A stretch of DNA of 64,000 nt from Lachnospiraceae bacterium (GTDB lineage: Bacteria > Bacillota > Clostridia > Lachnospirales > Lachnospiraceae): the NCBI GenBank assembly GCA_017612555.1, contig JAGAFR010000085.1:1-64000 (forward strand), read 5' to 3'. The stretch's first letter is position 1. Each line of letters opens with the position of its first letter. Positions 43,833 through 52,907 of the stretch are shown piece by piece. The position numbers and the translations under genes are program-made. The notes beneath the pieces are model-generated. The model did not search any database. It was not told the DNA's origin and saw only the letters and a program-made list of their open reading frames with translations.

Positions 43833-45074
43833 TTATTTCTTCTTCTCATCTTCGGATCCGAACAGATCTCTGTACCATGAAAGCGCTTCGACATATGAGT
43901 CATAGACCGGACCTTCCTTGATATCATACACGATCATCTGACGGGAAAGTTCCGACCACGAAGCAGTCTCATAGCGCTCTATAAAGTCAAGGATACGCGC
44001 AAGATCACCTGTCTTGTTCACAAGTGCTTCCGTGATCTCTTTGGAAACGTTGACCATCGCAAGAGCTTCCTTCATCGGCTTGTCAAGTATTATATCAAGG
44101 ACCGAGAACAGACCCATAAGGAACAGTTCATTGGACAGCGATGCCATCTCAAATACCGGTGCAAGATTCTCTGCGAACTTGGCACGAAGGAGCGACAGTC
44201 TGGTGATCTCGTTAGGCTTGTCTGCACACAGCTGATGCGATACTACCGCATTGATCCACTTCTTCAGTTCCTTCTGGCCGAGCATTGCCGCCGCATGTCT
44301 TATTGATGTGATCTCCGAATTGACAGCCATATGATTGACCATACGAAGGAGTTCAATTACAAGTGCCGTATCTCTTCCGATGATATCTGCAGCTTTGGTC
44401 AGTTCAAAATCAGGATTGTTGACTATCTTGAGCAGCTCAATATAGTTAACTTTCAAAGGAGCAACTTTTGTCGTTCCCTTCGTGATGGGCAGTCTGTAGA
44501 AATCTCCTTCATACAGCGAATATGCTTTTCCTTTGGACAGTTCCTCAAAGTCCTCAAGAGAATCAACATTGACGGCGATAAGCTTGATCCCCGGATAAAC
44601 CTTGGAGAAGAAATTCTGGGCAGCCGTCATATTGATCTTCTTGTAATCAAGCATTATATAGTCAAGGAGGCTCAGTATCGGCGCATATTCCTGGAACTGC
44701 TCAATGGCAAGGTTCCTGATCGCCAGTTTATAACCCATAAACTTAAGCTGCTGGAGTCTCTTGATATACATGGTCTCTGCCGGGATCGAATGATCGAACA
44801 GCAGAACAACTTTTTCATGCGGCAGTGAACAGTTCTCTTCTATGGGCGAGAACATTGAGATCTTGGACAGTTCAACAAATACTTCCTGATTATCCGCAAG
44901 TGTACCGGCTCCAAGACTCTCTACAACTTCCAACCCCAGTATCGTTCCGGCGCCATCAAGTGATCCGGTCCCAAGCATGCTGGGATTAAGAAGAAAATTC
45001 TGCTTCTGTGCAAAGAGTGAATATGCGCAAACAGCAGTATTCTCATCAAATAATGGAATTAATGTCGCTAGCAT
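43833..45074 (-). CDS. EAL-like/HDOD signalling protein (YuxH family)
   Basis: A 413-residue cytoplasmic protein. The N-terminal half (about 5-200) is an EAL fold without the EAL motif or most metal ligands, so phosphodiesterase activity is not expected. The C-terminal half (about 205-395) is an HDOD domain, with ADIIGRDTALVIELLRMVN, RHAAAMLG and NELFLMGLFSVLD. Proteins of this YuxH/CdgJ type act in motility or c-di-GMP-linked regulation by protein contacts. GGAGGAG precedes the ATG, and a strong promoter lies just upstream. Confidence 0.9.
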   Translation of the reverse strand: MLATLIPLFDENTAVCAYSLFAQKQNFLLNPSMLGTGSLDGAGTILGLEVVESLGAGTLADNQEVFVELSKISMFSPIEENCSLPHEKVVLLFDHSIPAETMYIKRLQQLKFMGYKLAIRNLAIEQFQEYAPILSLLDYIMLDYKKINMTAAQNFFSKVYPGIKLIAVNVDSLEDFEELSKGKAYSLYEGDFYRLPITKGTTKVAPLKVNYIELLKIVNNPDFELTKAADIIGRDTALVIELLRMVNHMAVNSEITSIRHAAAMLGQKELKKWINAVVSHQLCADKPNEITRLSLLRAKFAENLAPVFEMASLSNELFLMGLFSVLDIILDKPMKEALAMVNVSKEITEALVNKTGDLARILDFIERYETASWSELSRQMIVYDIKEGPVYDSYVEALSWYRDLFGSEDEKKK

Positions 45075-45110
45075 TGTGTCTCCTCCTCTGTCTGTGGAAC
45101 ATTCTGTCTA

Positions 45111-45139
45111 ATTATAGCAGAAAATGCATGATTTTCCAA
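45111..45139 (-). promoter_or_regulatory. Strong promoter of the EAL-HDOD gene
   Basis: On the minus strand, -35 TTGGAA (45139-45134), a 17-base spacer and a perfect TATAAT -10 (45116-45111) preceded by TGC, an extended -10. It lies in the 76-base gap after the EAL gene at 45151 and about 36 bases before the EAL-HDOD start. Confidence 0.85.
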
Positions 45140-45150
45140 CAACTAATGAT

Positions 45151-47085
45151 TCAAGCCGGTTTTTTTTCTTTAAGGAAGCGTATATACGCGGTTTTGGTAA
45201 GGGGGCGCGAGAAATAAAATCCCTGTATCTCATCCGCTCCGAGGTCTGTGAACGAATCCATCATTTCCCTTGTCTCCACCCCTTCTACGAGAACCTTGAG
45301 CTTCATGCTCTTTAACATCTCAATGAGATTCCTTATGATCACGTGATTTCCGCCCTCTTCCTCCATGAGCACAAATACACGGTCAAGCTTGACGATATCG
45401 AGAGGCAGCGATGCTATCCTCATAAGATTCGAATAACCCGTTCCGAAATCATCAAGAGATATGGAAAATCCGTATTCCGATAGCTTGGTTATATTGGTGT
45501 ACAGCTTGGACTGGGAGTAGCCGCTGGCTGTTTCAGTTATCTCCAGATTGATCTTAGACGGATCGACTCTGTACTTTCCGGCAAGGTCTATGATCTCATC
45601 TGCCAGATCGCTGCGCAGGCACTGCATGACCGAGAGATTGATCTCGATATAATCGACTCCCAATTCTTCAAATTCCGGCGTGGCAATGAACTTGACCACT
45701 TCCTCCAGCACGAAGCTTCCGATGGCATGAATGGCTCCGCTCTTTTCAGCCAGCGGGATGAACAGTGTCGGAGAGATATATCCGTACTTGGGGTCGCGCA
45801 GTCGTATAAGTGCTTCGGCAGAGGCAAACGTCCCGGTCGCAGTATCATAGATCGGCTGGTAGAATACCGAGAAGTAGTGATTCGTAAGAGCCCTGTCAAT
45901 GATCGTGGTCATTTCCTTTTTCATCTTAAACTCTTTTGTATCCGTGATACTCGATGCTGACAACACTCTTCCTTCACCACTTGCCAGATCCAGATCGGCG
46001 ATCAGCATGAACAGCGAGTCTACATCCGAGATATCGGCAGGACAGTTCACAAGACAGGCATTTATCTCAAGCTCAAAATCCGCAACTTCCAGACGTATGT
46101 TATGTCTTACGGATCTTGCTATCTCTTCGGCGATCTCATGAGCAAAATCGTAATGTTTTCTTGAAAGCTCGATCGCAAACTTTCCGTCGCCGTTGTAATA
46201 ACACATGAACTGGGCACGGTAACGCCTCATGATACGAAATATCTCCGAAGACATGGGAGAGAGCATTCCCCTCATCGCATCATATCCTACGATCCTGAGT
46301 GCATACTTGAAATTCACTATGTTCAGAAGGATTATCTCCATCTGCTTTCCTGTTTTGAAATTGGTATTCATATCCTCGGCAAAGACTTTGTAGGTATGCA
46401 TGCCCGTAGCCATATCCACGGAGTCTTCCACCCTCTTGTTGATCAGGATCAGAACCAATATGCAAAGCGATATCGTGAAGCACACGATATTATGCCCCGG
46501 TGCCATCACACTTATGAACACGCCGGACAAAACGATGATCACCGGAACGGTCAGTATATGAGCTCTTCTCTTATCCACGGGTCTTACATATATCCTGATG
46601 AAAAGCGCCGATATGAGGATATACAGCAAAAAGATGCCGTATGAATAGTAATATCCCCAATGCCTGATCAGAGTCTTATCCGGACCCACCTCAAACGCTA
46701 CCGGATAGAAATAGTTGATGACAAATACCGGGATATAGATCAACATGGGAATACAGCACAGAACGGTGGCTGTTTTAAGTCGCATAAATCTGTGCCACAT
46801 GTCCGTTGACGCTATTGTATACAGCAAAAACAAGGGCGGGATGAGTGTCAGAAAGAGCAGATAAAACGCATTGATGTTAAGGAACCTGAAATCCGATACC
46901 TCTTTAAGAGACGCAAATCTTACCCTTGTGGCATCACATACCGCAGCGGATAAAGTGCACGCGACTATTATCGTCATTATCTTCGCTCTGTGTGTTCCGT
47001 GAACACTCCTGCGAAAATTGTAGATAACGACGATAAAGAGCAAAACGAACGCACAATAGTCATATGTTGCTATATCAGTACTCAT
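45151..47085 (-). CDS. Membrane GGDEF-EAL protein, intact c-di-GMP phosphodiesterase
   Basis: A 644-residue protein with about seven membrane segments (10-215), a degenerate GGDEF domain (NGDGKF at about 298-303) and a complete EAL domain. The EAL ligands are all present: Glu424 in AEALIR, Asn483, Glu515 in LEITE, Asp545-Asp546, Lys566, Glu601 and Glu604 in EGVE, Gln621. It should hydrolyse c-di-GMP to pGpG. It is a close paralogue of the gene 9 bases upstream, aligning without gaps through the EAL domain, and it is the last gene of the FIST operon. Confidence 0.92.
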   Translation of the reverse strand: MSTDIATYDYCAFVLLFIVVIYNFRRSVHGTHRAKIMTIIVACTLSAAVCDATRVRFASLKEVSDFRFLNINAFYLLFLTLIPPLFLLYTIASTDMWHRFMRLKTATVLCCIPMLIYIPVFVINYFYPVAFEVGPDKTLIRHWGYYYSYGIFLLYILISALFIRIYVRPVDKRRAHILTVPVIIVLSGVFISVMAPGHNIVCFTISLCILVLILINKRVEDSVDMATGMHTYKVFAEDMNTNFKTGKQMEIILLNIVNFKYALRIVGYDAMRGMLSPMSSEIFRIMRRYRAQFMCYYNGDGKFAIELSRKHYDFAHEIAEEIARSVRHNIRLEVADFELEINACLVNCPADISDVDSLFMLIADLDLASGEGRVLSASSITDTKEFKMKKEMTTIIDRALTNHYFSVFYQPIYDTATGTFASAEALIRLRDPKYGYISPTLFIPLAEKSGAIHAIGSFVLEEVVKFIATPEFEELGVDYIEINLSVMQCLRSDLADEIIDLAGKYRVDPSKINLEITETASGYSQSKLYTNITKLSEYGFSISLDDFGTGYSNLMRIASLPLDIVKLDRVFVLMEEEGGNHVIIRNLIEMLKSMKLKVLVEGVETREMMDSFTDLGADEIQGFYFSRPLTKTAYIRFLKEKKPA

Positions 47086-47094
47086 ACACTGTCC

Positions 47095-49020
47095 CTACCC
47101 CATAAGAATGAATCTTATGAGTTCTTTCTTTTCAAGCGGCATACAATAATAGTATCCCTGCAGGAAATTACATTCAAGTTCCATCAGCCGGCTTTCCATA
47201 ACCTTGTTCTCAACTCCCACGGCAACCGCATCGATGCACAGGTCCCTGATCATGCGAAGGCTTCCTTCAAATACAGCCGTATTGCTGCTCTCCAGTCCTT
47301 CCCTTACAAATACGCGATCAAGTTTGATCCCGGAAAGCGGCATTTTGGCGATCCTCTCGACCTCGAATATCCCGGCGCCGAAATCATCCATGAATATTCC
47401 GAACCCGACCTGGGAAAGAGCATTGATATTGTCAAGCATCTTCTCGAACATCTCCTGATTCTCAACATCGGTGATATTAAAGCATATATTCTTCGGTTGA
47501 ACATTGTAGGTACGAAGCGTCGATAAAAGCACCGTCAGAAGATCGCTCCACATGCACTGTACCGGCGACAGGTTGATCTCTATGTATTCGAATCCCATAA
47601 GCAGATAATCCGGCATCGAAATAAACCTGCAGACTTCGTCAATGACAAAAGTAGTGATGGCATGTATGGAATGGATCTTTTCTGCTTCGCTTATGAGAAG
47701 GTCCGGACTGATCTGGCCGAAATCCGGATCATTAAGGCGCAGAAAAGCTTCGGCCCTTACAAATCTCTTATCTTTTACGGACCAGATCGGTTGATAGTTC
47801 ATGGAAAAGAGCTTTTCGGAAAATGCCCTGTCTATGATCTTGGAAATGTCCCGACGCAGTTCAAATCGTTTCTTGTTGAACAGTTTTTCCGCGTAGCGAA
47901 GTTCTCCGCTGTATGCCTCACTTTCAAGCCGTCCGTCAAATGCGAACAGGAAATCCGGATCGTCTATATCACCCGGAAAAGCTATAAAGCATACATTGTT
48001 CATGACACGTACCGTCATCTCTCCCACTTCAACCTCTGTAGTCATTACCGAATTGACTCCCTGGGAGATCGTCAGCATGTCATCTTTGTATCTTTCATCA
48101 ACTATAACCGCAAATCTGCCCCCGCCAAGATAATACAGATCGGCATCCACCCTTTCGTCTCTTGCCCACTTCTCAAGCCTTCTGGAAATATCAAACAGTA
48201 TCTGCTGAACACTGAAGAATCCAAGCATCTCGATCAGGGAATTATAATTGGTCATCACCGACAGAGTCACTCCTACGGGTGCTTTGATCTCTTTATATTT
48301 ATTGATATCCTGAACATATGCGTTCATCGAGAACAGTCCCGTGGAGCCGTGCATCCTCTCTTCAGGAGACTGGATCCCGAGTACCATCATAAGGAACGAT
48401 GACGAGGTAAAGAACAGCTGCACACAGTATTGAGGATTGACAGCCTGAATGATACTTGCGCTGACATTCATCGCAAATACCATCAGCACACTGAAGAGTT
48501 TGATCCTGCCGAACAGTTTTCTGTACCTGATGACCTGATAATAACCCACGAAAATATATGTATACGAAAGAGCATACAACGTATAAAAGGCCGGTCCTCT
48601 CTGATAGAATCCGTCTTCATTTATAAAGAATATGATCTTGGTTAAGGGGTTGACGACAAAGATAAGTGCCGTCATGAGAATGATGGGAATGTTATAAGTA
48701 TACGCCAGCAGTCTTCTTTCGCGGATCCTGTACCAGATACCGACCATTGCGAACAGGTACCCGCAGAATATGACGGAAGTCATGGATGTTCCCCACAGGC
48801 TGAATGTATTTGCGATATACTTCCAGACGACATTCCCGGGCCCGATCTTTTCCAGAGTCTGGGCCCCAATATCGGCTATCGTTGTAAGTATTATGTCACT
48901 GATAAGGACAAGAGCCCACCTGTTAACGCGGCCTCTTGTCATCCTTCTTACTACGATCGAAACTACTATCAGTGTCTCTACGATAAGAGCACAATAATCA
49001 AAAACAATAGAACTAATCAA
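47095..49020 (-). CDS. Membrane GGDEF-EAL paralogue with inactivated EAL site
   Basis: A 641-residue protein with the same plan as its neighbour: about seven membrane segments, a degenerate GGDEF (LGGGRF, about 298-303) and an EAL domain. Aligned position by position with the neighbour, the metal-binding Glu515 is Asn (FNITD in place of LEITE) and Glu601 is Val (VGVE in place of EGVE), and EAL reads EAF. Asn483, Asp545-Asp546 and Lys566 remain. Catalysis is therefore unlikely, but ligand binding or pairing with the intact paralogue is plausible. Its start overlaps the telA stop by 8 bases. Confidence 0.9.
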   Translation of the reverse strand: MISSIVFDYCALIVETLIVVSIVVRRMTRGRVNRWALVLISDIILTTIADIGAQTLEKIGPGNVVWKYIANTFSLWGTSMTSVIFCGYLFAMVGIWYRIRERRLLAYTYNIPIILMTALIFVVNPLTKIIFFINEDGFYQRGPAFYTLYALSYTYIFVGYYQVIRYRKLFGRIKLFSVLMVFAMNVSASIIQAVNPQYCVQLFFTSSSFLMMVLGIQSPEERMHGSTGLFSMNAYVQDINKYKEIKAPVGVTLSVMTNYNSLIEMLGFFSVQQILFDISRRLEKWARDERVDADLYYLGGGRFAVIVDERYKDDMLTISQGVNSVMTTEVEVGEMTVRVMNNVCFIAFPGDIDDPDFLFAFDGRLESEAYSGELRYAEKLFNKKRFELRRDISKIIDRAFSEKLFSMNYQPIWSVKDKRFVRAEAFLRLNDPDFGQISPDLLISEAEKIHSIHAITTFVIDEVCRFISMPDYLLMGFEYIEINLSPVQCMWSDLLTVLLSTLRTYNVQPKNICFNITDVENQEMFEKMLDNINALSQVGFGIFMDDFGAGIFEVERIAKMPLSGIKLDRVFVREGLESSNTAVFEGSLRMIRDLCIDAVAVGVENKVMESRLMELECNFLQGYYYCMPLEKKELIRFILMG

Positions 49021-50146
49021 CTTTCAGGCTTTCCTTGCTTATCTCCAGGATCTTGTCCTTCATCTCAGTCTCTATACGAAGCAGTTCGGTCTCTGCAGCC
49101 TGCCTCTTTGCTCTTCCGTCTGCCTGTATCTGCATGACCTCGTCAAATGTCTCTATCAGCATCTGATTGGTCGTTGTCAGTGTTTCGATATCCACTATGC
49201 CTCTCTCGCTTTCCTTCGCCGATTCTATCGATGCCATCTTAAGCGCTTCAGCATTTTTCTTGAGAAGCTCGTTCGTCATATCCGTAACTTCACGTTGAGC
49301 CTTGGCAGCATCCGCCGAATGATCCAAACCTATGGCGATCACCATCTGGCTCTTCCACAACGGTATCGTATTAACGAGCGTGGATTGGATCTTTTCTGCC
49401 ATTATCGTGTCATTGCTCTGGATCAGACGGATCTGGGGAGCCATCTGCATTGAGATATTCCTTGTAAGCTCCAGGTCATAGATCTTCTTCTCAAAACGCT
49501 CGATCATCGACGCATAATCCCTTGCCGCCTGGGAATCCTCCTGAAGACCGGTTTCCTCTGCTTTTGCCAAAAGTCTCGGAAGCTCCACCGTCTTGGCTTC
49601 CTCAAGCTTGTTCTTACCGGCTATTATGTAAAGGCTCAGCTGCTTGAAGTAATCAAGGTTCTCATCGTACATCTTGTCAAGCATGGCCACATCCTTCAGA
49701 AGCACCTGCTGATGCCCTTCCATGGCTTTACATATCTTGTTGACATTAACTTCCGCCTTGTCGTATTTAGCCTTGAGCGATGTGATCTGATTGGATCCCT
49801 TTTTGAACAGACCCAGGAATCCTCCCTTCTGCTCTTCCACGGAAAATCCTTTGAGTTCGGTGACAACTCCCGAGAGCATGGAGCCTATCTCACCCATATC
49901 CTTGGTCTTGACACTCTTCAGGGCGCCTTCGGAAAACTCTGCGACATTCTTCTGTGCAGCGGCACCGTATTGCAATACGAACTGTGAATCCTTTATATCG
50001 ATCGCCTGCATGAACTGTTCGACTTTCTCCTGATCTTCCGGCGACAGGTCCTCTGCCTTTGTCTCAACTATCTGTGTGCTTTCAGGGACCTCCATCAGAT
50101 CAAGCTCCAATTCCTTTGCGTCGACTGCATCAATCACTTCACTCAT
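49013..50146 (-). CDS. telA: TelA-family (toxic anion resistance) protein
   Basis: A 377-residue soluble, largely helical coiled-coil protein of the TelA/KlaA/YceH family, first linked to tellurite and later to envelope stress and antimicrobial tolerance. Recognisable segments include LDKMYDENLDYFKQLSLYI, the central MQMAPQIRLIQ and IPLWKSQMVIAIGL, and LLKKNAEALK. Two ATGs are adjacent; the second, 6 bases after AGGAG, is preferred. It overlaps xpaC, its usual partner, and is followed by two GGDEF-EAL genes, which is not the usual setting. Confidence 0.92.
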   Translation of the reverse strand: MSEVIDAVDAKELELDLMEVPESTQIVETKAEDLSPEDQEKVEQFMQAIDIKDSQFVLQYGAAAQKNVAEFSEGALKSVKTKDMGEIGSMLSGVVTELKGFSVEEQKGGFLGLFKKGSNQITSLKAKYDKAEVNVNKICKAMEGHQQVLLKDVAMLDKMYDENLDYFKQLSLYIIAGKNKLEEAKTVELPRLLAKAEETGLQEDSQAARDYASMIERFEKKIYDLELTRNISMQMAPQIRLIQSNDTIMAEKIQSTLVNTIPLWKSQMVIAIGLDHSADAAKAQREVTDMTNELLKKNAEALKMASIESAKESERGIVDIETLTTTNQMLIETFDEVMQIQADGRAKRQAAETELLRIETEMKDKILEISKESLKVD

Positions 50147-51431
50147 CATGTTCTCCTTTCGTACTGTCCTTTATCCCGCTTGAGAGTCCTTTTTGTGCAA
50201 GTATGGTCTGCAGGACCTGTGCATCCGTGGTGACATCAAGGACAGAATCCTTAAATAATTTATTGAGAAGTTTGCCCAGCGCATCATTGATCGTATCAAG
50301 CGTTTTTTCGATATCCTTCTTGGCTGATATGATCTCGGGCCCCGGCTCGCTCACTCTGTCATATTCCCTGTATGCCCTGACAAGCTTCTCCGATGTGGGC
50401 AGGTAATAATCCATCAGTTCATGTATGCGCGACATCTGATCCGGATGTTCTCTGACGCCTACAAAAATCTCTTTCAGGAGCCCCTCCAGCCTGTCAAGCT
50501 TGGCCGAGATCTCTATGCCCGGAATATCGCGATTGAGTTCGTTGAACTTTCTGATGTAGTCCTGACCGTCACGGATCATCTTTGACAGTTCGGCTGATTC
50601 TTCCGCAGACAGCATCGGAAATTCCACCTCATCTTCCGACCTCGCGGTAGTATCTATAATATCAGCCGCATCCTTGGACTTAAGCTCAAGATAATGAGAG
50701 AAGACCTCATCCGTGAGTATGAGCGTGGTCTGGCTCTGATCCAAATGCCCCTGGGGAAAGTATCCTGCCGCAAGGAGTTTTCGAAGTTCCCGCACTACTT
50801 TCTTTTCGGTCTTGTTAAGAAGAAGAGCCAGCGTCTTGATATCTATATACTGTCTCCTGCCTATGACCTCGACGTAACGTGCGGCGATCGTCGACATCTT
50901 CTGTCCTCTTATGCCTCTGCCGAGTACAAGTCCGAAGGCCGCCATAAAAGCAACCGAGAAGAACACGCCCATTCCGGTCACGGTTCCGGATATGGCCCCC
51001 GCCAGAACTCCCGTTATCGAGTAAGCAGTGGTTATACCCAGTCCTATTCCTCCCACAAGGCACCTTGCAACACTCGATCCGGTTCCGACATCGGTATACG
51101 GAAATGCAAGTTCCGTCTTAGCCGCAGATGGCTTTGCCATGGCGGTCCTGTTCCTGCCTTTTCTGGCAAGTCGTGCGGCTTCCCTCTCCCGGCGCTCCTT
51201 CTCCATCTGTTCCCTGACGCGCTGCCGTTCCGCTTTGAGAACTCTCTGTCTCTGTGCCGTCTGTGATGAATTCGCAATGGCATCGTTCATCCTGTCTCCG
51301 ACATCATCAAGGAAGTTATCAACACTCTTAACAATGACGTCGTTGAGTCTGGACCAATCATTATTCTCTATTCCCTCGGAAAAGGCTCTTTCAAAGTCTT
51401 TTCCGGTCCTTTTTTTATCATTTGCGGACAT
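50139..51431 (-). CDS. xpaC: XpaC-family membrane protein, partner of TelA
   Basis: A 430-residue protein of the 5-bromo-4-chloroindolyl phosphate hydrolysis (XpaC) family, which is commonly encoded beside TelA; the biochemical role is not established. It has a charged helical N-terminal region (about 1-95), two membrane segments (about 120-165) and a long helical C-terminal domain that includes a winged-helix-like stretch (LALLLNKTEKKVVRELRKLL). It starts 7 bases after the lipoprotein gene and overlaps telA at its end. Confidence 0.87.
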   Translation of the reverse strand: MSANDKKRTGKDFERAFSEGIENNDWSRLNDVIVKSVDNFLDDVGDRMNDAIANSSQTAQRQRVLKAERQRVREQMEKERREREAARLARKGRNRTAMAKPSAAKTELAFPYTDVGTGSSVARCLVGGIGLGITTAYSITGVLAGAISGTVTGMGVFFSVAFMAAFGLVLGRGIRGQKMSTIAARYVEVIGRRQYIDIKTLALLLNKTEKKVVRELRKLLAAGYFPQGHLDQSQTTLILTDEVFSHYLELKSKDAADIIDTTARSEDEVEFPMLSAEESAELSKMIRDGQDYIRKFNELNRDIPGIEISAKLDRLEGLLKEIFVGVREHPDQMSRIHELMDYYLPTSEKLVRAYREYDRVSEPGPEIISAKKDIEKTLDTINDALGKLLNKLFKDSVLDVTTDAQVLQTILAQKGLSSGIKDSTKGEHDE

Positions 51432-51438
51432 TTGATCT

Positions 51439-52872
51439 TCAATCCTTCCGTCCGTGTGTCAACTCAGGCTTCATAACATCCGTCTCTTCTTCCGGTATCA
51501 CGAAACCATCGTCTGATACAAATCTTATTTCATCGGTACCGCTGTTATATGCGGCAAGCTTTTTCCCCAAGCCTTTATCCGCCGTATCGATCATACAGAA
51601 GATATCAACGGAACCGTCACGACGTACAATAAAACCTCTTACATCAACATCGGATCCGCTTCCTGCAAGCTGTCCGATATGTGTAAGCAGTTCCTCGTCT
51701 GTTGTCTCCATCATTGCAAGTGCATCGTTCATGTCCAATGCCCTTGTCTTTTTCTTGTCATAACCGTAGCACCTGATATCGGGATCTGATACGTCCCCGG
51801 GACGGGTTACAAATGTAATCGCCACCTGCACGTATTCATCCGTAGTCAGCGGATACGAGCATATCTCATGCCAGGAGGAGGCGTCCACCGGACTGTTTGC
51901 GTACTCAAGTATCTCATGCGAGATACTGGCGTTCAGTTCATCAACCCCGGGCACATGTTCCTTGAACGAATCGTAGTACAGTACCTCTTCTACCTCTTGG
52001 TACTTCGGGTCGTCTTTATCGTACGAATCATACCCGTATACCTGCATTACAGGGACAAGGAACGGCATACCATCTATCCTGTCGGAAGTAGCACGGTCGG
52101 CAGGTCTGGCACCGGTAATCTCATAGGCAAACAGTGCACCCGTTGTCGTATCTCTCGTATTGGCTCTCATGGTATATATGAAACTTACCGTTTCCTCACC
52201 GGTATCACCGTTGACAAGCGCCACTTCCATTTCAAGTGATCCGTCGGAATACTGAGTGGCGTTTCTGACCTGCGCTTCGGACAGTCCGCGGTCACCGAAA
52301 GCAAACTGATACTTGAGGTCATTACTTATCTTAACATGGGCATCCCGTCCGGTATCCTCAAAAGAAACCCCGGATACCTTCGGTATGGAGTTAAGCTTCC
52401 CGAACATCGAGTATATAACCGCATTTACGATCTTGGGATCTGCTTCACAGGAATCCCCGACTCTGACAAAGCCCATATCTTCATCCGTGCAGTTACTTAC
52501 ATACTGGTGAACACAGTGCCAGACAAAATCGGTGTTGTTGTAGTTATATGCACTCTGCAGTTCAACGCACGTCATGTTGATCGCATCACAGAGCCCAACC
52601 ATCTTTTCAACTTCAGGAGGGAGAAGATCCACATCCAGCTTTGAAGAAGTCTTGATCGGTCTGTCGGATGATGCGAACTGTTCTTCCTCCTCCGCCTCTT
52701 CTTCATCCGATTCGGACTCGCCGTCAACATCATCAACAAGCACGTCCCCGTCAGCAAAAACATCCACCTGACCGAAACTGCTCTTTTCAACCTGTTGCTG
52801 CTTACAGCCGCACAAAGCAACCATAGACATCAGCACGGACGATATGATCATTCTGATGTAGTATCGTTTCAT
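51439..52872 (-). CDS. Lipoprotein of unknown function with acidic linker
   Basis: I do not recognise the family. The 477-residue protein starts MKRYYIRM and has a lipoprotein signal ending in VALCGC, so it should be anchored outside the membrane. A strongly acidic linker (Asp/Glu run, about 45-65) follows, then a long alpha/beta region with no clear domain. A TTG codon 18 bases upstream could also start the frame; the ATG at 52872 gives a normal signal peptide. It lies between the hydrogenase-like EAL gene and xpaC, within one operon, so it may be the outside partner of XpaC/TelA or of a sensor. Confidence 0.8.
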   Translation of the reverse strand: MKRYYIRMIISSVLMSMVALCGCKQQQVEKSSFGQVDVFADGDVLVDDVDGESESDEEEAEEEEQFASSDRPIKTSSKLDVDLLPPEVEKMVGLCDAINMTCVELQSAYNYNNTDFVWHCVHQYVSNCTDEDMGFVRVGDSCEADPKIVNAVIYSMFGKLNSIPKVSGVSFEDTGRDAHVKISNDLKYQFAFGDRGLSEAQVRNATQYSDGSLEMEVALVNGDTGEETVSFIYTMRANTRDTTTGALFAYEITGARPADRATSDRIDGMPFLVPVMQVYGYDSYDKDDPKYQEVEEVLYYDSFKEHVPGVDELNASISHEILEYANSPVDASSWHEICSYPLTTDEYVQVAITFVTRPGDVSDPDIRCYGYDKKKTRALDMNDALAMMETTDEELLTHIGQLAGSGSDVDVRGFIVRRDGSVDIFCMIDTADKGLGKKLAAYNSGTDEIRFVSDDGFVIPEEETDVMKPELTHGRKD

Positions 52873-52907
52873 TATATACGAACGCTCCAAAATGCCCTTC
52901 CCATGCG

